Source: Phocoena phocoena
Lineage: Eukaryota; Chordata; Mammalia; Artiodactyla; Phocoenidae
Direction of reading: 5' to 3'
DNA: 64,000 nucleotides
NCBI RefSeq assembly: GCF_963924675.1
Contig: NC_089224.1
Coordinates: 62,791,464-62,855,463 of the forward strand
The notes under the pieces were generated by a model. It had not been told where the DNA came from, ran no database searches, and was given only the letters and a program-made list of their open reading frames with translations. Every line of letters begins with the position of its first letter. Position 1 is the stretch's first letter. The translations under genes were made by a program, and so were the position numbers. Positions 1 to 12,744 of this stretch are shown one piece after another.

Positions 1-1631
1 CATGGAGACTCCTGGCTGAGTATCAGCTCTGCCCACACCTGCTTTGTGACAGTATATATCACTCACCCTAGTATTTCATTTTTAAAATTTCCATGTGTGT
101 AAATACCAACAAAAAAAATCACCTGAAAATCTGATTCTAAATTTGTATCAACTATTTCAATTTTGAGAATCAAATCTGTATCAAATATTCAACTTCCAGA
201 ATCAGACGTGGTAAACTATTTGAGATCAAAATTTTAAAAATATGCGTGAATGTATGAATGTATGTGCATATGCATTTTTCATCACTTTAGTGAAATCTAA
301 TACATAACTAATCAAACATATAAGACTGACAAGTGAAGAGGTATAACAGAAAATGGCTCTTCAATTTGCAAAAAGATTCATTTCAGGATGACTTTAAATA
401 TCAAGAACTACTTCACATTTCCACTTATTTCAGAAAAAAAAACTACATGAGATTTTGGAAAGAATTTGGTTTATAATTTATAGAAGATTTCAAAAACATC
501 CTACTTAAGGCAAAATCAAACTACAGTTGACACTTGAACATCTGGGGTTAATCTATGTATATCTTACATGTAAATCGTAAATCGGCTGTCCAATTCCACA
601 GTTCCTCTGCACCCATGGAGTCAACCAACTCTGGACCCATGTAGTGCTGTAGTACTTACTACAGAAAAGCATCCACATGAAAGTGGACCCACACAGTTCA
701 AACTGTGTTGTTTAAGGGTCAACCGTATATCTAATATACGCAATGAAAATAGTATTCTACATGAATAGATAAGATAAACCCATTCTTCCACTTACGAACA
801 TGGGCACACCAAACCAAATTTGTCCATCCCAAGCCAATTTTATGGTAAGGATTGGCACTGGCATTTTGTTCAGTCTTCTAGACTACATAAGAACTATATC
901 TTTTAATCTATTTCAAATCCATCTGGGGATGAAAATTTAGTATAGAATTACTAAGACTGGCAATCTAAAAAAATACAACTACCCAAAGATCCCCTGAGAG
1001 AAACATAACCAATACACTCTTCGAACAATGTTGGCAAGTAAAAAGAGATTTTTTTTTTTAGCCAATAATTTTCTCAGCCGTTGGTCAGCTCTTACAGGAG
1101 CATTTGGAGTGGAGGTTAAGGTCACTCTTTTCCAGTAAAAGTATGACTCAAAGAGCTAAAGACAGCTGTGAGGGCTTATCCTACAAACACACTCAAGTGC
1201 TGTGATCCTTGATAAAAAGGCAATAGAGACAAAGGGCTCTGAAGGATGGAGAAAGAAAAGGCAAGGAGTGACCCTTCCAGCTTTGTGTTGTCTCATCTAG
1301 CAATTTTGTTCCTGCAAGTGGCCTCTCTGCGGTTCTGCATCTGGCCTACAGAGGGCAGCACTTACAGTACAATCAAGCATGCAGGCTGCACCTCCCGGCA
1401 GAAACCAGGGAAGCATTGGATGGCCAAGCCTTCAGGTCCCTCTAGCAACTGCTTTTTAGACACTCGTTTGGATGTTTCACAGGCTTTTTGTGCTTGGGGT
1501 GTAACAAAGCAGCTAATTCATTCATTTTAATTCACCCCAGCCCAAGAAATTCTTTAAAGAACAAAGAGGTTCTTCCCAATCCTTGCAAGACACAAGATCA
1601 CTGATTTCACAGACTTGGCTTTCTGGGATAC
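1..1631 (-). other. Intron (partial), downstream of the motif VI exon
   Basis: Intronic AT-rich sequence holding a Tigger-type DNA transposon fossil at 524-725. The rest shows no recognisable gene or repeat apart from short A and T runs (for example 1049-1060). Confidence 0.8.
524..725. mobile_element. Tigger-type (Tc1/mariner) non-autonomous DNA transposon fossil
   Basis: The ends are imperfect inverted repeats (cagttgacacttgaaca at one end, gtttaagggtcaaccg at the other). TA dinucleotides flank it at 522-523 and 726-727, as expected for Tc1/mariner insertion. The body is diverged and non-coding. Confidence 0.75.
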
Positions 1632-1859
1632 CTCATTTTCCTCTTCGTGCTCCAGTATGGCTTGCAGGAATGCCCTCCGCTCGTGGCTTGAAGACTTCTG
1701 ATCAAACATGCCTGCCTGGATCACCTTCTGATCCACATTCAGCTTGTACTTGGCGGCTGCGAGGATCTTTTCCTCCACACTGTTCACGGTGCAGAGTCTC
1801 AGCACGCGGACCTCGTTCTGCTGGCCGATGCGGTGAGCGCGGTCTTGTGCTTGCAGGTC
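1632..1859 (-). CDS. SMARCA2: SMARCA2 exon (~1153-1228): helicase motif VI and post-helicase segment
   Basis: The acceptor caaacag|GAC opens [19 protein letters not shown], which holds motif VI with its arginine finger. The brace-helix segment ([20 protein letters not shown]) and [20 protein letters not shown] follow. The exon ends EEENE at donor GAG|gtatcc. It is 228 nt, 76 codons, phase 0 on both sides. EEENE fits SMARCA2; SMARCA4 has EEQDE here (from memory). It is the last exon in the window in gene order; the next one lies below position 1. Confidence 0.97.
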
Positions 1860-2107
1860 CTGTTTGAGAAAACCAAGTGTTTGAGGGCCACTGTGCCTGG
1901 ATTAGCCTAGCAGACAGGTCACCCACCCAAGAGGGAACTATGGAAGCGTTCTTTAACCCACCTTCACTAATGCAAGATTCTGCTTACATTTTCAAAATAT
2001 ACAAGCTACCTTCTTCGGAAAAATTCAAGGTCATTCCTAGTTGAGGGAAACTGGGTTCAAATTAGCCAACTGAAATACACCTCAGGTTTTGAAATCCAGG
2101 TCTCAAG

Positions 2108-2108
2108 A

Positions 2109-2150
<42 letters not shown>
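2108..2150. repeat. (TG)n microsatellite
   Basis: About 18 nearly uninterrupted TG units in intronic sequence. The length suggests it is polymorphic. Confidence 0.95.
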
Positions 2151-2151
<1 letters not shown>

Positions 2152-2489
2152 AATCTGTCCCTAGGTTCACCATCAGATCTGTCCCTAACTAAAAAAAAAA
2201 ATTAACAAAAGTAAATTTGGTGCCAGAATTATGACTTGGATATTAACTAAAACTAACCCTAAGTTGCAAGGTTAAAGGAAGGCATTAAAGATGATTTTTA
2301 AGACATCGCTGAATTATACACACATACATTATACACATAAACACACACTGTTCATACAATGATTACCCATGTAGCAAATTTCCTGGGATCTAATTCCATC
2401 AAAGACTCAATCTTTAGTTCGGGGAATGAAAAGGATTGCTAGCGGAGGAGTAAACTGGACAACTTTGGGGGCATAGAAATTTAGCACTA

Positions 2490-3010
2490 TGTATCAAAAG
2501 TGTTGAAACTGGGTATGGCCCCTGACTCAGATATTTCACTTCTTGGGAAGGTATCCTACGGGAATAATCGTGGATACGCACAGGGACTTACAGTAAGGAT
2601 GTGCCTCTCAGCATTATATATCATTTATAATGTTTTTTTAAAAAAGCAGAATTAAGTAAACATTTAACAATAACAGATTGGTTAAATAAATTACAGTTTT
2701 TTACTCTATGTATATACAACATAGTACATTAAAAATTATACTCTCATTTAGAAAACTTAATGATACATCATAAAGCTATAATAACTGAAAACTATAAGTT
2801 ATATATGAGTATGTACATTATGATCTTATGTGCATACATTTATCTGTACCAAGAAAAGGCAGGAAGGACAAATACCAAGAAGCTAATAATGTTTATATCT
2901 GCAGGTATTAAGATTATAGGTGTTATTAAATTTTCTTCATTTTACTTTCATGTGGTTTGGCAATTTTCTTCTGCTTTGAATGTATATTACTCTTATAATA
3001 AAAAAATAAG
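2490..3010 (+). mobile_element. Old L1 3'-end fragment
   Basis: The order of motifs (cacttcttgggaaggtatcct, a gttaaataaattacag-type block, an A-rich end) matches degraded mammalian L1 ORF2-end/3' sequence in the plus orientation. It is heavily diverged with no coding frame left. Confidence 0.55.
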
Positions 3011-3849
3011 GTTTTAATGAAATCTTTAAATAAAAACCATCATAAAGCTATGAAGCAGAGTTACCTAATCTTAAGGCTATGCCATAAAAACTTCTTGGTA
3101 CATCACTTTTGTTCATTCTGGTCCAGGTGATGATCTCTCCAGTGCTAATTAGCTGTTTCTATGTGTCCCCCATTAGACCCGTGTATATCTTTAGGGCAAA
3201 GGTCTGTCCCCTGCATCCTGCATCCCTGGCACCCTCTTTTGCACAGAGCTGATACCCTGCTACAGCTGTAAGACCATCGTCTTGACCAGATGAGTTTCTT
3301 GGTCACTTAGATAGCACAAGGAGACAACAAGCCGAAGTCTGCCCAGGAGACCTGTCTTTGCTGCAGGGACCTTTACAATTAAATGACTAAATAGGCAAAA
3401 GGTTTTCCTCAGAAGATATCTGAAGAAGTGACTATAAATATGGGAGAGCTGAACCATGAATACAGCTGGGACTCATCCAAATTAGATTATTTTCCAAAGA
3501 GGAGAAAGTGAGGTGGGTCATTAAAATCCAAAGGGGGGGGGGGCGGGGGCGGCGTGGAAACCCTAAACTTCATTTTCTGTTCGAGCCCTGAGCTCAGTCA
3601 TCTCTCTCCACACATCTTCCCCAAAATGGCTGAGCAGCAGCCACGCTGGCCAAGTTCTGTGTCATCAACCTCCTGATTATTTCCTAGAAAGGGGGTCACA
3701 CACTGCTTCCAGAATGGGCCCAGTGGTAAAAGTCCAGGCTATCTTGGCCAAGAGCAAACACCGAGCGACTGTTCTCACCAAGACGCTGATAATTGTTTCT
3801 CTTTCTTTTTCAATTTACATTTTTATACTTTTAAATGTGAGAACCATTC

Positions 3850-3920
3850 TTTGCTTTCAGGTGGTCCAAACTCAGGTTGCGGGCCAGACTCAGCCCTGGG
3901 TTGCAGTTGGCTGACCCCTG
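3850..3920. mobile_element. Terminal remnant of a hAT-type DNA transposon
   Basis: The stretch ends in gttggctgacccctg, resembling the terminal repeat of common mammalian hAT (Charlie-group) elements. Only one end is recognisable. Confidence 0.4.
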
Positions 3921-4123
3921 TCCTAGAAGATGCTGATAACCCACAAAACACTAAGGTACAGGTGGCGGCAGAACATGCTAGATGAGGAAGTAGAGGGCGT
4001 GGACCATCTACCAACAGGGTAACAAGTTCTTGAAACCCTGGGTGCTTACAGCAATTAGTTTTTTGGGTTTTTTTTGGTGGTGGTGGCAGCAGTGGTGTTT
4101 TTTTGGTATGTTTAAGATGATCT

Positions 4124-4496
4124 AGGGACTTCCCTGGTGGTCCAGTGGTAAAGAATCTGCCTTCCAATGCAGGAGACGCGGGTTTGATCCTTGATTGGGG
4201 AAATAAGATCCCACGTGCCGCGGGGCAACAAAGCCTGCGTACCACAACTACTGACCTCGTGCGCCTCAATGAGAGAGCCTGCGGGCAGCAGACTACAGAG
4301 CCCACGTGCTCTGGACCCCACGTGCCACAACTAGAGGGAGAAAACCCGCACGCCACAACTAGAGAGAAGCCCGTGGGCCACAACGAAAGATCTCGCATGC
4401 CTCGACAAAGGATCCCGCGGGCCGCAACGAAGACCCCACACAGCCAAAATAAACAAACAAGCAAACCCAAAAAACAAGACAAAAAAACCTTAATGT
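4124..4496 (+). mobile_element. CHR-type SINE, long form
   Basis: A tRNA-derived SINE that begins gggacttccctggtgg and ends in an A-rich cagccaaaataaac tail. It is flanked by 10-bp target-site duplications differing at one base (4114-4123 and 4497-4506). More diverged than the short-form copies, so an older insertion. A 219-codon minus-strand frame over it is an artefact. Confidence 0.85.
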
Positions 4497-5040
4497 AAGA
4501 CGATCTATCTATTTGAAAAATAGCAAAAATGACGATTTCTAGGCTGAAGAAGTTTACACAAGGTAAGCCTGTGGGCCCCTAAGCCAAAAATGGGGGGAAG
4601 GTATTACGACGAAGAAAGAAGTGTTGTAATCACTGAATGGATTATTCACCAATTCTAAGGTCTCAGTGGTCTGAAAGCCCATCATACTGATTTAGGTGTG
4701 ATTATAGCTGAAGACAAGAACACAGCCTGAGAAAAGGACCTCCAAAGTAACTGTGTGGTTGACCATTCTGTGATAACAACACAGCTCCAGCTTCATGGGT
4801 TAAAATGAATAAAATAAAGTGCCAACCCATGTTTCTCATAACAGTTTGGGGTTGAGAGTCCTGATAATCCCGAGGGGTTTTAGTGCTAATCCTACATTCA
4901 TATGTTCTATCTTTTACTTTAGCAGCGACCTCCAGTTAGCAACTTTAAGGCCTGTATCTTCAATCTGTCAACCTATGTCAAATAAACCCTATTTCATCCA
5001 TGTGTGTTAATTTTGATTCAACATAATAAAGAATAATTAC

Positions 5041-5264
5041 AGGGGCTTCCCTGGTGGCGCAGTGGGTGAGAGTCCGCCTGCCAATGCGGGGGACATGGGT
5101 TCGTGCCCCGGTCCGGGAAGATCCCACATGCTGCAGAGCGGCTGGGCCCGTGAGCCATGGCCACTGAGCCTGCGCGTCCGGAGCCTGTGCTCCACAACAG
5201 GAGAGGCCACAACAGTGAAAGGTCCGCATAACGCAAAAAAGAAAGAAAAAAAAAAAAAAAAAAA
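5041..5264 (+). mobile_element. CHR-type SINE, short form
   Basis: Begins ggggcttccctggtggcgca and continues through the conserved gggaagatcccacatg block to a long A tail. It lies antisense to SMARCA2. It forms a head-on inverted pair with the copy at 5329-5530, only 64 bp away. Confidence 0.9.
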
Positions 5265-5328
5265 GAGGCTGGCATAGAGTGAGGATCCAATAAATGTTAG
5301 CTGTTTTATGTTGTTTTTATCTTGGAAC

Positions 5329-5530
5329 TTTTTTTTTTTGTGGTACGTGGGCCTCTCACTGCTGTGGCCTCTCCCGTGGCGGAGCACAGGCTCCGGACGC
5401 GCAGGCTCAGCGGCCATGGCTCACAGGCCCAGCCGCTCCGTGGCATGTGGGATCTTCCCGGACCGGGGCACGAACCCATGTCCCCCGCACTGGCAGGCGG
5501 ACTCTCACCCACTGCGCCACCAGGGAAGCC
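5329..5530 (-). mobile_element. CHR-type SINE, short form, minus strand
   Basis: Begins as a T run (the A tail reversed) and ends ccaccagggaagcc. It is flanked by the 8-bp duplication cttggaac (5321-5328 and 5531-5538), so the insertion is well preserved. Confidence 0.92.
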
Positions 5531-5593
5531 CTTGGAACATTTTTGATTTATCCTTAACCAAATATGCTTTGCTCAGCGGCAATCCCAGGAGAT

Positions 5594-5620
5594 GGGGTAG
5601 GGGGGTAGGGGGGTGGGGGG
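5594..5620 (+). repeat. Four G-runs with quadruplex-forming pattern
   Basis: Four runs of four to six G separated by TA, TA and T, on the plus strand. The plus strand is the template for SMARCA2, so the transcript is C-rich here and any quadruplex would be in DNA, not in the SMARCA2 pre-mRNA. Confidence 0.7.
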
Positions 5621-5709
5621 ATGGCTTAAAACTAGGCAGAAACTTGAGTCTTTGTCCCCCAAACTTGAACTCTTCAAAGGTACACCAAAGGCGTGTGTAA
5701 GAGATCTCA

Positions 5710-6120
<411 letters not shown>

Positions 6121-6414
6121 TTAGACCAAAAGGCCTACTTCCTTGAGAAACAGACTCAGACTCCTCTTAGTATTGGTGAGGAAATCCCCCTAAGGTTTTT
6201 GCACTTTTGAAAGGAACTTTGAACATCTTGCAATTAAAAAAAAAAAATAGATAGTAAGAGACTTTTCTCTAAATAAGAAGGAATACTCTGTCTACTACTC
6301 ATTGTTCCAAAATGTTGAAGAGTTTAAACATTCTGACTGGGCATCTGTGAAACTTACATATCCTATAACATTCTTATGTCAACCTAAAACTTGGTGGAAA
6401 CATTTCCTGAATTT

Positions 6415-6614
6415 TTTTTTTGCGGTACGCAGGCCTCTCACTGTTGTGGCCTCTCCCGCTGCGGAGCACAGCCTCCGGACGCGCAGGCTCAGCGGCCATG
6501 GTTCACGGGCCCAGCCGCTCCACGGCATGTGGGATCCTCCCGGACCGGGGCACGAACCCGCGTCCCCTGCATCGGCAGGTGGACTCTCAACCACCGCGCC
6601 ACCAGGGAAGCCCC
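6415..6614 (-). mobile_element. CHR-type SINE, short form, minus strand
   Basis: A T run followed by gcggtacgcaggcctctcac and ending gggaagccc. It has short duplications ctgaattt at 6407-6414 and 6617-6624. It lies on the acceptor side of the 5899-6062 exon, opposite in orientation to the SINE at 5041. Confidence 0.88.
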
Positions 6615-6653
6615 CTCTGAATTTATTTTTATGCTTGAAAACACCAAATAATT

Positions 6654-6655
<2 letters not shown>

Positions 6656-6689
<34 letters not shown>
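6656..6689. repeat. (CA)n microsatellite
   Basis: About 17 uninterrupted CA units just beyond a SINE. Confidence 0.95.
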
Positions 6690-6693
<4 letters not shown>

Positions 6694-8027
6694 CTAAAAG
6701 ACTGATTATAATGGCTTAAAGCTACTTTGCCAATAGGCTTTAGAGTGAGGACTTGTTCATGCCCAAGAGAATGGAAACAAAAGTAAATCTATTTCTACTA
6801 TATTTTACCATTCAGATGGCTACTGAGCATGATCCGGCTGGTAAAAACATAAAATGTGAATGGAATATTTTTATCCTTGTTAGCAAGACTTGAAGCCAAA
6901 AAAAAAAAAAAAAAAAAAAGGAATCTCTCAGTTGGTTTCTCATGTTGATATTCTGCTCCGCTGAGTTATAAACTATAACCATACAAAGCAGCATGTAATA
7001 CACCTGGCGATGGCTCACCCCATGGTATCTGATGAGACTCTGAAACAGTGAATAAGCAGAGAGTATGAAACCCCAGAGAATGGTACTCACTTTTAGGGCA
7101 CCAAGGTACCCAGACTTGCATCTCAAATCAGCCCCTCAATCACATACAATGTATTTGTAATGTATTTACCTGGCCATTTCATGAACTGCATTGTGGAAAG
7201 GAAAAAACACTACCATATTCCATCTGAATATATTTCACCAGAAAAGTGTAGCTGCAGAGTTCTGAAAAAGGTCTTAGGCTGTTGGGACATATATATATGT
7301 ATGTTACGTGATAGTCCCGGACCACCTGTTGTACAAATATTATTTCTACATGGTGTTTTTTTTTTAACGATGAAAATATACCGAAAATTTATTTCAGAGG
7401 ATTAAAACATCTAAGTGACTCCAGCTAATGGAATCGAGTTACTGTGGAGGTTCAAGTTCCCAAACATGGGGAGATCTGTTTTTCATATTAATAAAAACAG
7501 TAAGTACCCTCCTGAGGAGGGAAAAAGAACATTCCTGAATACAGCAAACGGGGATTAGAAACAAGGGGCTTTGGGAGTCCCCATTCAATGAAGCAATGTT
7601 CTTTAGAGCTCATTCTACTTTCCAAATCAGATTTCAAGTTTTGCAACCTGGTCAAATCCTGCAATGCTGAATTGTAAGAATTTAGATTTGCGGGGAGGAA
7701 CGTGAAATGTGTTTTGTTAAACGAGGTTTCGAACACGTGGTGCCCTTTTTTCTCTTATTTTCAGAATTGGCTTTCTGAGATCACGATAAACTATCTGTTC
7801 ACGATGCTAATGGAAGACATGTTCTGGTCTATCATGAAACCATTTTGCTACACCATTTGCCCAGGTGCAATGACTTTTTAAAAAAATTACTCACATAGAT
7901 TACTGGTTCACATATTTACCCTCTGCCTTAAAGTGAAGGAAAAGCCAAAGAAACCAAAAAAAAAAAAAAAAAAAAAAAGCAAACACTTCCAAAATGGGGA
8001 AAGAAGGAGTTCCCAGAGATAATGGTA

Positions 8028-8514
8028 TAGTCATCCCCTTTGTACCTATGGGTTATGCATCATCCAGGGATTCAACCAACAGTGGATCAAAAGTACTCCA
8101 AATTCCAAATTAAGAATTCCAGAAAGTTCCGGAAAAGCATAATTTGAATTTGCCAAGCACCAGCAACTATTTACATAGTATTAGGTATCATAAGTAATCT
8201 AGACATGATTTAAAGTATATGGGAGGATGTGCACAGATTGATTACATGCAAATACTACACTGTCTGTTTTTTGCTTGTTTGTTTGTTTTTTTAATTTTTG
8301 GCCATACTGCACGGCATGTGGAATCTTAGTTCCCCGACCAGGGATCAAACCTGCGCCCCCTGCATTGGAAGGCAGAGCCTTAACTACGGGACTGCCGGGG
8401 AAGTCCCACTACACTGTTTTATATTAGGGGCTTGAGCATCTGCAGATTCTGGTGTGTGTGGGGTTCCTGGAACCAAGCCCCCACCTTGGATACTGAGGGA
8501 CGAGGGACCAACTG
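8028..8514. mobile_element. Tigger-type DNA transposon fossil interrupted by a SINE
   Basis: One end reads tagtcatccccttt and the other gagggaccaactg followed by TA. The interior (for example ggattcaaccaacagtggat, atgatttaaagtatatggga) is typical of a common mammalian Tigger-derived element. A SINE at 8264-8407 splits it, so the SINE is the younger insertion. Confidence 0.7.
8264..8407 (-). mobile_element. CHR-type SINE (5' part only), nested in a Tigger fossil
   Basis: The minus-strand copy ends ccggggaagtccc. It is flanked by the 10-bp duplication actacactgt (8254-8263 and 8408-8417). It is shorter than other copies, covering only the tRNA-related part and a short tail. Confidence 0.82.
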
Positions 8515-9859
8515 TATCTATTTTCTGACATCAGGGTACAAAAACTGTGCATCTATATACTAAGAGGGCAGAAGTTAACTTTTGATCCACTGAACTGAAA
8601 AATAATCAGTTAACAATTACATGCATTAAGATATAAATAAAACTAATTAGTGGATACGCCTACTTGGGATGAAATAACACTAAGTGAAAAATAAAGCACT
8701 GAAAAACAAAAGGGGTATCAAAATTATCTGGTCAAAAGAGTTTTTAGGCCCTATGCTAGACACTTGACGCAAACAGACGGACCATATTATCTGGTGTGTA
8801 TTTAAATCATATACGTAGCTTGGAACTTGACACATTATAAAGCCAGGAAAAAATATGATTGAATCACTTTTCATGCAAAGCTATGGCATTTCTTATTACA
8901 AGGTTCAGAATTTGCTGGGTTACCATTTCCATTAGTCAAAGGTTCTCCAAGCCAAGATCTCTGCTGTTCATGAGCGATCTTTGGGACACTGCTCGAGGAG
9001 AGTCAAACTACCGTGTCAGGGTTTAGCCCCAGCCAAAGAAATGCTGTTTGTAGGCGGGCACAGGATTTAAAGTATATCAAGTCCGCGTTCTTATAGGCTT
9101 TAATGTAGAACATAACCAAGCATACAATTAATAATAAGGGCAACTGTGATGAAAACTGCAGATTTTGCCAGAAGGAACACACTGCCTGGCTTTCATGATT
9201 AGTCACTTTAACTTAGTTTCAGCTGCTTTTGGAAAATGTTGTCTTCTGGGATGTAACTTCATCACTTGCTCTCACTCAAAAATCATTTCCAGTGAAAACA
9301 AAGACTATAATGGAATCGTAGTTAAATCTATTCATGCAACCATAATCTCTGCAGAGAAAAATCTACTTAACTGTCATCAAATTTTTTTTCCCCCTGAGGT
9401 CAAAAATCTGGGACATCAAATTCAGCAATGAAAATCTGAATTCATTTTAACAACTGGGTTAAGAGGGTGGTACAGCTGGCAGTGTGTGTACCAATTTATC
9501 CATGTGTATGTCGACTGTTTGCCATCAATTCTCTCTAACCCCAGAACAAATGGCTGCTGTTTCTTCCAGGTAGAAGCCCATGCAGCCTTCTCAATGACAT
9601 CTGTAACACTTAACGGAACTTGCTTACTTGCCTCCTCCAACCTAACGGTAAGGCCTTTGATGGTAGGATCAGTGAGTAGCACATTCTCTTGTAATGGCCT
9701 GGTCATTTTCAATCAACCAACTTACAATTTTTGAATTCAGTTCAAAATCAGTCTTCAAATGTCTCTAGGAAAGCAAGCTGCATTTTCAGAGATGGAATAA
9801 ATCTTGCTGGATTTGCTAAAACTGATTCTAAACTAATTTCGAATCAGAGACATCTAAGT

Positions 9860-10092
9860 TAGAACTTGATTTCACCATTTGCTTCATGTGTAACCTATGG
9901 CAAGTTAACTCATCTCTCTAAACCTCTGTTTTCGCATCTGTTAAATGGGATCATACCTGTACCTGGTAAGAAGGGGATAACAGAAGCTTGGTTGTTGAGA
10001 AAATTAAATTAATAATGTACATGAAACGCTTAGCCTGGCATCCCACATGTAGTAGGTCTTCCATAAACATTAGCTTTTATGACTATTATGGT
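9860..10092 (+). mobile_element. MIR element
   Basis: The order of blocks (caagttaactcatc, cctctgttttcgcatctgtt, aaatgggatcatacctg, gcttagcctggca, agtaggtcttccataaac) follows MIR in the plus orientation. It is ancient and diverged. Confidence 0.7.
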
Positions 10093-10140
10093 TAATAACA
10101 ATAAGGACAGCAACCAACAGAATATTAAAGATACTCTCTC

Positions 10141-10468
10141 GGGACTTTCCTGGTGGCGCAGTGGTTAAGAATCCGCCTGCCAATGAAGGGGACACGGGGT
10201 TGGGCCCTGCTCCGGGAAGATCCCACATGCCTCGGAGCAACTAAGCCCGTGCACCACAACTACTGAGCCTGCGCTCTAGAGCCCACGAGCCACAACTACT
10301 GAAGCCCGCGCGCCTAGAGTCCGAGCTTGGCAACAAGAGAAGCCACCGCAATGAGAAGCCCGTGCACCACAACGAAGAGTAGCCCCCGCCCGCCCCAACT
10401 AGAGAAAGCCCGCGCACAGCAACAGAGACCCAACGCAGCCAAAACATTTTTAAAAATTAAATAAAAAT
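10141..10468 (+). mobile_element. CHR-type SINE, long form
   Basis: Begins gggactttcctggtggcgca and ends in the caacgcagccaaaac tail followed by A-rich sequence. The 14-bp duplications differ at one base (10127-10140 and 10469-10482). Confidence 0.9.
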
Positions 10469-11967
10469 AAAGACACTCTCTCAAGCTGGTAAGAACACAT
10501 TAGAGAGATTTGTTTCAAGGAAATCATTTCTTGCCAGTTTCCCAGACTCGAACATTCCAAGGTCACAGTCCCAAGAGAGCTGAGATTCCAAACGAAATGC
10601 CACAGAATAGTAAACAACAGTTCTACAGGACACCTGTGGGGGGCTGTACATCCAGGGAAAATAGAGCTGGCCGCCACCCCTGTCACTCAAGCAGCAGTGA
10701 AGGAGGGCTTGCCTTTCAAAGGAAGAATGCTGACAGAAGGCTGAACTTACCCCTCACAGAGAGGGAGGAGCCAATGCATCAGGTCAGAAGATGAGACACA
10801 GGCAGATTTGCCAAAAGACAGACTGTGGTTGACGTAACTGTGTCATGAATTCAGAATTAACATTGACTTAACCATTCCTCTGTTTTCAGTGACTTTAAGG
10901 AGGAGAGGCAAAAAAGATTTTTAAAAAATCAAGTCTGTCAGAGGTATAATTAATTTAAAAGTTAATAAGGCCCTAAGAGTTACACCATATAGAGAATTCA
11001 CTTAAAAACTCAAGTAAGAGAACATAGGGCAGGTCCGAGGTTGGTAAATATCCAGTTATATCTAATTCACGGCAAAAGGGGAAGAAAATGTTGGACTGAA
11101 AATAAAACAACACCTTTTAATGGAACATGAACTTTAAATTTCCCATTTGACGATAACTTGAATATTGCATTGGATAAAAGTCGGTGTTCGTAACACCATG
11201 CAGGAATCCAACACCAGCCGGGCTATACATCGGCTCCTATCCCTACTTACTACTCTTTGAAAATGTTACCCCTGCCATAGTATGAAAATTTTGATAGCTT
11301 TAATCTCTGAAATGCTAGAGCTGCCACCCAAACCATATAGCAATTTAGGAAGTATCCCTAAATTTGTACTTTCTTCCATTCATATTTTCTGACTAATTTT
11401 TTAAGGACATGGTATTTAAATTTCACTCTTAAAATCAGGCCAATATTCTACATAGTTGGCAAAATCCAGCAAAGAGTGAAGGCCTGTCTCTTAACGTAGC
11501 ATGTAGATATGTTCTATTTAGAAAGAGAAGCTTTAACGATAGATATAATCTTAAATGAACTCCAACAGTGTCACTGAAGAAAGGAGTCATAGCCTTTATC
11601 CCCTTAAAATATGCCTTCACAGAGAAAGCTAAAGGCTTATCAAAGTATTCTATATGGTGCACAGGTAACAGACAAGCCTAAGGGCAAGGAGAGCTTTTCA
11701 ATTTTAGTTTAGTTTGGCTTATTTTAATTGTGGTACTTATAAGTGATCCTAAGTCCATTTGTATTGGTTTGTACGTGACATAAAGAGCAGCACAAATAAT
11801 TTCAGCTTCTTTTAAGCTGGAGGATATAAAGACTGCTGTCTAGAGAAGCTGCACCCCACCCTGCTAGTTAATTCTTCAAGAATTTTACGGCTCCTTTTGG
11901 CTGAGATTGGAATTCGATCTCAGTGCCCATTATCCCTGCACTCTGGGTTGTGTGGCTTCAGAGCCTA

Positions 11968-12225
<258 letters not shown>

Positions 12226-12229
12226 TCAT

Positions 12230-12305
12230 ATAGTGCCTTGTGCATAGTACACATTCAATAAGTAACCACAGAATGAATGAATGGATGAATGAATGAGTGA
12301 ATGAG
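12230..12305 (+). mobile_element. L2 3' end with (GAAT)n tail
   Basis: gtgccttgtgcatagtacac, cattcaataagta and then GAATGAATGAATG repeats form the characteristic end of L2 elements. Confidence 0.65.
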
Positions 12306-12557
12306 TATCCACTCCGAAGCAACTGAGACTCTTGCGTGGAAACAATAAAACATATTTCTAGAAAACCCATAAAAAGTATATTATATACTCTAGGTATGAA
12401 GACAGTTTCTAGAAAGAAAAGGAAACCTAATACTTTGACTCTCTCAACTCTCCCTCCCTCTCTCTGTCTTTCCTACACATGCATATATGTATATGTTGTC
12501 ATTTTTTTAAATCCCTAACTTATTAAGTACATAAAATTACTAATTTAGGGCGCTTAA

Positions 12558-12660
12558 GATTCATTGAAATACTTACTGAGCACCTACTATGTGCCAAGCA
12601 CACTGCTAGGCATGTGTATAAGCAAAAGGGAATCCCTGCCTTCCAAGTGGGTAATTAACA
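12558..12660 (-). mobile_element. MIR fragment
   Basis: Contains tgagcacctactatgtgcca, a block near one end of MIR, here in reverse orientation. Confidence 0.65.
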
Positions 12661-12744
12661 ACTTGTGATAAGCCCTAAAAAGAAAAATAGCAAGTTGCTA
12701 TGAGCGCTCACAGCAACATGTGACATCTTCTTTACATTAGAGCA

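Noticed and set aside
1246..1530. 94-codon plus-strand frame
   Set aside because: No recognisable domain, antisense in an intron, low-information composition and no supporting signals.
3823..4482. 219-codon minus-strand open frame
   Set aside because: It lies over a CHR-type SINE and its flank. The same SINE yields similar frames at other copies, so it is a repeat-derived artefact.
10141..10220. Possible tRNA gene from box A/B-like sequence
   Set aside because: This is the tRNA-derived head of a CHR SINE. It lacks an intact cloverleaf and repeats throughout the window.
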